This document shows, in pieces, positions 59,406-64,000 of a stretch of DNA of 64,000 nucleotides. Within the stretch, counting starts at the first letter, position 1; each line of letters opens with the position of its first letter. The translations under genes and the position numbers were made by a program. This DNA is from Weissella viridescens (GTDB taxonomy: Bacteria; Bacillota; Bacilli; Lactobacillales; Lactobacillaceae): NCBI RefSeq assembly GCF_003862435.1, contig NZ_RHGY01000001.1:390758-454757 (forward strand). Reading direction: 5' to 3'. The notes under the pieces were generated by a model, which did not search any database, was not told the origin of the DNA, and saw only the letters and a program-made list of their open reading frames with translations.

Positions 59406-59951
59406 ATGAAAGATGGTCGGTTGCCTCGTGAAGGGGAATTCATAACGATCAAAAGTTACAAGCATGATGGCAGCTTACACCGAACTTGGCGTGACACGAT
59501 GGTGTTAAAAACAAGTGAAAATGAATTGATTGGTTTAAATGATCACACCGTTGTGATTGAAGATGACGGGCGCCGGTGGGTGACCCGCGAACCAGCAATT
59601 GTGTATTTTCACAAGAAATATTGGTTTAATATTGTCGCGATGTTACGCGAAAACGGTGTGTCCTATTATTGCAATTTGGCATCGCCATTTGTTTTAGATA
59701 AAGAAGCATTGAAGTATATTGATTACGACCTCGATGTCAAAGTCTTTCCAGACGGTGAACGCCGTCTGTTAGATACAGATGAATATGAACAGCACCGTGC
59801 AAAATGGCATTATTCGGCAGAAACGGATTTTGTATTAAAGGAGCATGTCAAAGTGTTAGTTGATTGGATTCAAAATGAACGAGGACCCTTTTCAAGAGCC
59901 TATGTGGACTTATGGTATCGACGCTATTTGGAAATAAGACGGCGTAACTAA
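59406..59951 (+). CDS. DUF402 nucleoside tri-/diphosphate phosphatase-like protein
   Basis: A 181-residue soluble protein of the DUF402 family. [20 protein letters not shown] near residue 15 opens the domain; [37 protein letters not shown] near 100-130 hold the acidic residues that bind metal. B. subtilis/S. aureus relatives (YgaC/Sa1684-like) hydrolyse nucleoside di- and triphosphates. A TATAAT at 59366 may start it. Single gene with its own terminator. Confidence 0.87.
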   Translation: MKDGRLPREGEFITIKSYKHDGSLHRTWRDTMVLKTSENELIGLNDHTVVIEDDGRRWVTREPAIVYFHKKYWFNIVAMLRENGVSYYCNLASPFVLDKEALKYIDYDLDVKVFPDGERRLLDTDEYEQHRAKWHYSAETDFVLKEHVKVLVDWIQNERGPFSRAYVDLWYRRYLEIRRRN

Positions 59952-59959
59952 TCGTTATG

Positions 59960-59988
59960 AAAAATGTGGCTAATTGGCCACATTTTTT
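59960..59988 (+). terminator. Terminator after the DUF402 gene
   Basis: TGTGGC pairs with GCCACA, extended by A/T pairs, then T residues. Confidence 0.85.
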
Positions 59989-60061
59989 ATTTTGCTATCT
60001 TGCAAAGGGTATGGTTAACTATTTATAGAGTGATGTTGTTTAAAAACAGGAGGACCTGGGT

Positions 60062-60649
60062 ATGCGAAAATTCATCTTTGCGGTAATTGCCATCATTGCT
60101 ATGGTGGGCGTTGGTTTCTTTAGTTATCAATATGTCCAAAATAAAAACTATGACACGACAATTAAATCTGCCGAAGCGGCGGTTACGGCACAGGATTGGC
60201 AGAAAGCAGATGCTGACTATAAGCAAGCGCAGTCAATTAAAATGACGCCAGAAACACGAACTGCAGAAACGCAATTGGATCATGCGATTAAGGCGAAAGA
60301 CGCTACTGAAGATGAAAATTGGCATCTTGCGCAGTCGCAATATCATGCCGCTTTAGATGTTGATGGCGGGTTAGATAATATTAATACCGCTGTTCAAAAA
60401 GCGCTAGATGAAGTAAATCATAAAAATGCAATGGCTGAACAAGCTAGCAAAACTTCGGCTGAACAAGCTTCGGCGGCATCAGCTGCTTCTGAAAGTGCCG
60501 CACGTGCCAGTTTTGCCGCACAAGATCGTGCCGAGTCGATGTCTAAAAAACAGGCTAGCGAGGCTGCAGCAAAGGCAAAATCACATGCTAAGCCTCAGTC
60601 TGATACAAAAAGTAGTCATACTAGTACAACCAGTCATTCAAGTCATTAA
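60062..60649 (+). CDS. Membrane-anchored Ala/Ser-rich protein of unknown function
   Basis: A 195-residue protein not recognised by family. Residues about 4-22 (FIFAVIAIIAMVGVGFF) are an N-terminal transmembrane anchor. Residues 30-115 contain two TPR-like helical units (TAQDWQKADADYKQAQ and DENWHLAQSQYHAAL), and 120-165 an Ala-rich coiled coil (EQASKTSAEQASAASAASES). The last 30 residues are Ser/His/Thr/Lys-rich and unstructured, ending SSHTSTTSHSSH. The chain would lie outside the membrane, possibly bound to the wall. AGGAGG precedes the ATG. Confidence 0.7.
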   Translation: MRKFIFAVIAIIAMVGVGFFSYQYVQNKNYDTTIKSAEAAVTAQDWQKADADYKQAQSIKMTPETRTAETQLDHAIKAKDATEDENWHLAQSQYHAALDVDGGLDNINTAVQKALDEVNHKNAMAEQASKTSAEQASAASAASESAARASFAAQDRAESMSKKQASEAAAKAKSHAKPQSDTKSSHTSTTSHSSH

Positions 60650-60671
60650 TTTAAACAAAATATAAGCGATT

Positions 60672-60704
60672 AAAGCCGAGGTTATTGAACCAAGGCTTTT
60701 TTTT
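60672..60704 (+). terminator. Terminator after the anchored protein gene
   Basis: AAAGCC...GGTT pairs with AACC...GGCTTT across a small internal loop, then eight T. Confidence 0.82.
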
Positions 60705-60769
60705 AGGTATACTGAATTATTAAGTTATTTAAGAAATTATAAATAAGGTAAAGATTAAGGGTAAAAACT

Positions 60770-62341
60770 ATGGCATCTTTTGAAGAAGAATTAAAAAATC
60801 GCCGGACCTTTGCCATCATTTCTCACCCGGACGCAGGTAAAACAACTATTACTGAGCAAATGCTTTTGCTTGGTGGTGTTGTTCGTGAAGCGGGAACGGT
60901 CAAAGGCCGTAAGGGAAATTTTGCTAAGTCTGACTGGATGGAAATTGAACAAAAACGTGGTATTTCGGTGACATCATCGGTATTGCAATTTGATTTTCAG
61001 GGTAAGCGCATCAACATTCTGGACACGCCAGGACACGAAGATTTCTCAGAAGATACTTATCGAACATTGATGGCGGTTGACTCAGTTATCATGGTAATCG
61101 ACTCTGCCAAAGGAATTGAGCCGCAGACTAAGAAGTTGTTCGAAATTGTTAAAGAACGTCATATTCCAATTTTCACATTCTTCAATAAGTTAGATCGTGA
61201 TGGACGACCACCACTTGATTTGGTTGATGAATTGGAATCAACTTTGGGGATTGATTCATATCCAATGAACTGGCCAATTGGGTCAGGGCAAATCCTTTCT
61301 GGATTATTCGATATGTATCATAACCGCGTCGAAGTCTATCATCCAGAAGAAGGCGAAGATCGTTTCCTACCGCTTAACGCTGAGGGAACTGATTTAGCCA
61401 CTGAAAATAAAATTCAACTTGCGCCAGCTTGGGATGAAACCCAAGAAGAAGTTGAAATGTTGAAGGATGCCGGAAATACATTTGATGAAAACAAGGTATT
61501 GAAGGGTGAACTGACACCGGTCTTCTTTGGTTCAGCCTTGACGAACTTTGGGGTTGAAACCTTCTTGGAAACGTATATGCAATATGCACCAGCGCCTTCA
61601 AGTAAGAAAACGGTTGATGATAAAGAAGTTGAACCTGATGATCCACAATTCTCAGGCTTTGTCTTCAAGATTCAAGCGAATATGAATCCAAATCACCGTG
61701 ACCGGATTGCCTTTGTGCGTTGTGTTTCAGGTGAATTCCAACGTGGGATGGATGTGACACTGGCACGAACTGGGAAAAAGTTACGACTATCAAATGTGAC
61801 AGAATTCATGGCAGACTCACGTGAAAATGTAGATACGGCCGTACCTGGGGACATCATTGGGTTGTACGATACGGGAAATTTCCAAATTGGCGATACCATT
61901 TACGCCGGTAAGAAGAAGGTGGAATTTGAAGAATTGCCAACTTTCACCCCTGAACTCTTTATGCATGTGCATGCCAAAAACGTCTTGAAGCAAAAGTCAT
62001 TCCATAAGGGTGTGACGCAATTGGTTCAAGAAGGAACGATTCAAATGTATACGGCTTGGGATTCAGGTGATTACATCTTGGGTGCCGTTGGGTCATTGCA
62101 ATTTGAAGTATTCCAATTCCGAATGGAAAACGAATACAACACTGAAGTTGTTTTGGAACCAATGGGATCAAAGATTGCCCGTTGGATTAATCCAGATCAA
62201 CTAGATCCAAAGATGGCCTCTTCAAGAAATCTTTTGGTACGTGATCGTAATGAACAACCAGTTTTCCTTTTTGAAAATCAATTTGCTGAACGCTGGTTTA
62301 AGGACAAGTATCCAGATGTAGAATTGGAGGCGAAGCTCTAA
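60770..62341 (+). CDS. prfC: Peptide chain release factor 3 (PrfC)
   Basis: A 523-residue GTPase that recycles RF1 and RF2 after translation ends. The G motifs are [12 protein letters not shown] (residues 19-30), [16 protein letters not shown] near 85 and [12 protein letters not shown] near 140; [17 protein letters not shown] is typical of RF3 rather than EF-G. Domains II and III follow, with [16 protein letters not shown] near 300. Length is the family standard (about 525). The next gene starts on the stop codon (TAATG). Confidence 0.95.
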   Translation: MASFEEELKNRRTFAIISHPDAGKTTITEQMLLLGGVVREAGTVKGRKGNFAKSDWMEIEQKRGISVTSSVLQFDFQGKRINILDTPGHEDFSEDTYRTLMAVDSVIMVIDSAKGIEPQTKKLFEIVKERHIPIFTFFNKLDRDGRPPLDLVDELESTLGIDSYPMNWPIGSGQILSGLFDMYHNRVEVYHPEEGEDRFLPLNAEGTDLATENKIQLAPAWDETQEEVEMLKDAGNTFDENKVLKGELTPVFFGSALTNFGVETFLETYMQYAPAPSSKKTVDDKEVEPDDPQFSGFVFKIQANMNPNHRDRIAFVRCVSGEFQRGMDVTLARTGKKLRLSNVTEFMADSRENVDTAVPGDIIGLYDTGNFQIGDTIYAGKKKVEFEELPTFTPELFMHVHAKNVLKQKSFHKGVTQLVQEGTIQMYTAWDSGDYILGAVGSLQFEVFQFRMENEYNTEVVLEPMGSKIARWINPDQLDPKMASSRNLLVRDRNEQPVFLFENQFAERWFKDKYPDVELEAKL

Positions 62342-62532
62342 TGATTTCGCCAGCAGTTCTCACGGCAGTGGAAGTTTTTGCTGCCATCATGATCTTACCA
62401 ACCGTAATTTATTTTTTGGGTCATCATCTGATGCGCCCTTTTCCAAAAGCCTTTAATGCCCTACACCTCATGTTTGGTGGTTACATGGCATCAGTCTTCA
62501 CCGCTGCGCTTGTGGTTTTGGTGATTAGCTAA
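62341..62532 (+). CDS. Small membrane protein, 63 residues
   Basis: Not recognised. Two transmembrane helices (residues about 5-28 and 40-62) with a short basic loop (HHLMRPFPKA). It overlaps prfC by one base (TAATG), with GGAGG inside the end of prfC, so it is translationally coupled. Ends at a terminator. Confidence 0.65.
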   Translation: MISPAVLTAVEVFAAIMILPTVIYFLGHHLMRPFPKAFNALHLMFGGYMASVFTAALVVLVIS

Positions 62533-62533
62533 A

Positions 62534-62567
62534 AATCGGGAGCAAGCTTGCTTGCCCCGTTTTTTTG
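62534..62567 (+). terminator. Terminator after prfC unit
   Basis: CGGG(A)GCAAG pairs with CTTGCCCCG (one bulge) and is followed by seven T. Confidence 0.85.
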
Positions 62568-62616
62568 TTTGCAAATCAATGTTAGAATAAGGCACACAAC
62601 CTAAAAGGAGATGATT

Positions 62617-63057
62617 ATGACCGAACTAGATCCGCATTTACAAAATGCGATGTATGGGACACCTGAAGTGAACCCAGATGAACAACACCATTACTTAGGC
62701 ACATTTAAAGAACGTGTGTATAAAACACAACAGATGGCAACGGTGGGGGATTCAAAATATCTCACAGTGTGGGATGAAACGTTTCAAAAGCATCCCGATG
62801 GTGTCCTATTATTAAATGGACGCCTGGATGCCGATGCGACTATGCCCTATATGCAATTGGCTAAAAAGGATAATGTTGATTTTAGACTCGTGAGTGATCC
62901 GATGATGACAGCAACTGACTTAGGGGTTGTTTTTACAGCAGATCACGCCGTGCATAGCAAGCAGTTGGCAATTGAAGATGCAGATTTAAATGAACCTGCG
63001 CCAACACCTAAAAAAGAACCAGAAAAGCAGAGCTGGTTTAAAAAATTATTCTCTTAA
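62617..63057 (+). CDS. YueI-family (DUF1694) protein
   Basis: A 146-residue soluble protein. AMYGTPEVNPDEQHHYLGTFKERV near residues 12-35 matches the opening of B. subtilis YueI (YGPLETKPDE-type), and LLLNGRLD, YMQLAKKDNVDFRLVSD and LGVVFTADHAV follow in the same order. The C-terminal tail (KKEPEKQSWFKKLFS) is an extra. Function unknown. AAAGGAG before 62617 decides the start over the ATG at 62611, which touches it. It precedes rarA by 24 bases. Confidence 0.85.
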   Translation: MTELDPHLQNAMYGTPEVNPDEQHHYLGTFKERVYKTQQMATVGDSKYLTVWDETFQKHPDGVLLLNGRLDADATMPYMQLAKKDNVDFRLVSDPMMTATDLGVVFTADHAVHSKQLAIEDADLNEPAPTPKKEPEKQSWFKKLFS

Positions 63058-63081
63058 AATCGGTTAAGGAGGCGAAACGTG

Positions 63082-64000
63082 ATGCAAAAACCATTAGCAT
63101 ATCGTATGCGTCCGAAGAATATTGATGAAGTGGTTGGCCAAGAAGACTTATTGGGACCAGGTAAAATCATTCGGCGCATGGTCGATGCTAAAATGTTGTC
63201 GTCGATGATTTTGTATGGTCCTCCTGGGACAGGAAAAACCAGTATTGCCAGTGCGATTGCTGGTTCAACGCAATACGCCTTTCGGACGTTAAATGCCGCT
63301 ACGGATTCAAAAAAAGATTTACAACAAGTGGTTGATGAAGCCAAGATGAGTGGGACCGTGGTCCTTTTACTTGATGAAATCCATCGTTTGGATAAAACCA
63401 AACAGGATTTTTTGTTACCACATTTGGAAAGTGGTGAGATTGTTCTAATTGGTGCCACGACTGAGAATCCTTATCTATCTATCAATCCAGCCATTCGTTC
63501 GCGAACACAAATATTCGAGGTGAAACCATTAGACCCAGCGGATATTCGGACGGCTTTGGAAAGAGCGCTGGTTGATAAACAAAATGGGTTGGGGAATTTT
63601 AATGCGCACGTTTCAGAAGAGGCTATGACGCATCTCATGCATGTGACGAATGGAGATTTACGTGCAGCGTTAAATGCACTGGAATTGGCCGTTAAATCAA
63701 CTCAACCGAATGCTGAAGACGTTGTGGAGATTGATTTAGACGTCATTCAAGAAACTGCACAGCAAGGTAGTCTGGTTGCTGATAAGGATGGAGATGCCCA
63801 TTATGATGTGATTTCTGCTTTGCAAAAATCAATTCGTGGTAGTGATACCGATGCAGCCCTCCATTATTTGGGCCGTTTAATTTTAGCAGGTGATTTACCA
63901 AGCATTGTCCGGCGTCTCCAAGTGATTGCATATGAGGATATCGGATTAGCCAATCCAGCTGTGGTAGAACGTGCCGTGACGGCGATTCATGCAGCTGAAA
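63082..64000 (+). CDS. rarA: Recombination factor RarA (MgsA), 5' part
   Basis: A partial gene running off the window end (306 codons present of about 430). RarA is a clamp-loader-like AAA+ ATPase acting at stalled replication forks. PLAYRMRPKNIDEVVGQEDLLG opens it, LYGPPGTGKTS near residue 51 is Walker A, LLLDEIHRLDKTKQD near 97 Walker B, GATTENPYLSINPAIRSR near 128 contains sensor 1 and the arginine finger. GLANPAVVERAVTAIHAA lies near the cut. AAGGAGG precedes the ATG at 63082. Confidence 0.95.
   Translation, partial: MQKPLAYRMRPKNIDEVVGQEDLLGPGKIIRRMVDAKMLSSMILYGPPGTGKTSIASAIAGSTQYAFRTLNAATDSKKDLQQVVDEAKMSGTVVLLLDEIHRLDKTKQDFLLPHLESGEIVLIGATTENPYLSINPAIRSRTQIFEVKPLDPADIRTALERALVDKQNGLGNFNAHVSEEAMTHLMHVTNGDLRAALNALELAVKSTQPNAEDVVEIDLDVIQETAQQGSLVADKDGDAHYDVISALQKSIRGSDTDAALHYLGRLILAGDLPSIVRRLQVIAYEDIGLANPAVVERAVTAIHAAE

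Overview
The window looks like chromosomal DNA of a low-GC lactic acid bacterium, most probably Weissella or a close relative in the Leuconostocaceae. The genus is inferred from gene content and remembered family resemblance, not from a search. Supporting signs are two surface proteins with KxYKxGKxW-type signal peptides, a divergent pair of FemX/MurM-like peptidoglycan cross-bridge enzymes, a C69 dipeptidase, a 2-hydroxycarboxylate (citrate/malate type) transporter, strong GGAGG ribosome sites, and many short operons closed by U-tract hairpins. I see no insertion sequence, prophage, CRISPR array or rRNA operon.

Layout. 1-10.7 kb: a DUF1254/DUF1214 protein, a glucose 1-dehydrogenase-like SDR with a small unknown partner, several small membrane proteins, a TauE/SafE exporter, the divergent FemX-like pair and a cation/proton antiporter. 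11-18.2 kb: a large secreted phage-tail-type lysozyme with glucan-binding-type repeats, a two-part ThrE exporter, a DUF1836 regulator, and a licD-tarI-tarJ operon for CDP-ribitol (ribitol teichoic acid). 18.3-28.1 kb: an operon of two DUF805 proteins plus a secreted unknown, a tandem GNAT, a candidate small RNA, a flavin disulfide reductase, MntH, an LPXTG protein with two NEAT-like domains, and an EcsC-like protein coupled to a tyrosine phosphatase. 28.2-41.4 kb: YfhO, an orphan PstS, a TetR regulator divergent from an ABC-2-like membrane protein, a dipeptidase, a 2HCT transporter, a GC-rich candidate structured RNA, AmtB, a small hydrolase, YdcF, Ndk and Hsp20 with a CIRCE operator. 41.5-53.2 kb: a DUF2075 ATPase followed by menF-menD-menH, two tRNAs (Lys, Met), a small membrane protein and menC, then pepP-like, a 5'-nucleotidase, yutD, a HAD phosphatase and a GNAT. 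53.4-64 kb: the complete pstS-pstC-pstA-pstB-pstB-phoU operon, recX, a DUF402 phosphatase, a membrane-anchored Ala/Ser-rich protein, prfC, small genes, yueI and the 5' part of rarA, which runs off the end.

How the parts fit. Cell-envelope building is the dominant theme (FemX pair, lysozyme, CDP-ribitol genes, YfhO, LPXTG protein). Phosphate uptake is the second: the full pst operon and the distant orphan pstS carry similar Pho-box-like promoters (TTTACA-type elements at 11-bp spacing followed, nine bases later, by a -10). Metal uptake (MntH with a possible MntR box, next to a NEAT-like surface protein) is a third.

The most interesting unexplained items are two intergenic stretches that look like RNA: about 20964-21077 (a hairpin exposing a CU-rich loop, then a terminator) and about 37255-37430 (GC-rich, with long-range pairings arranged like a pseudoknot). 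The DUF805-DUF805-secreted protein operon is the best candidate for an uncharacterised protein module. I did not find clear proof of a wholly new system.
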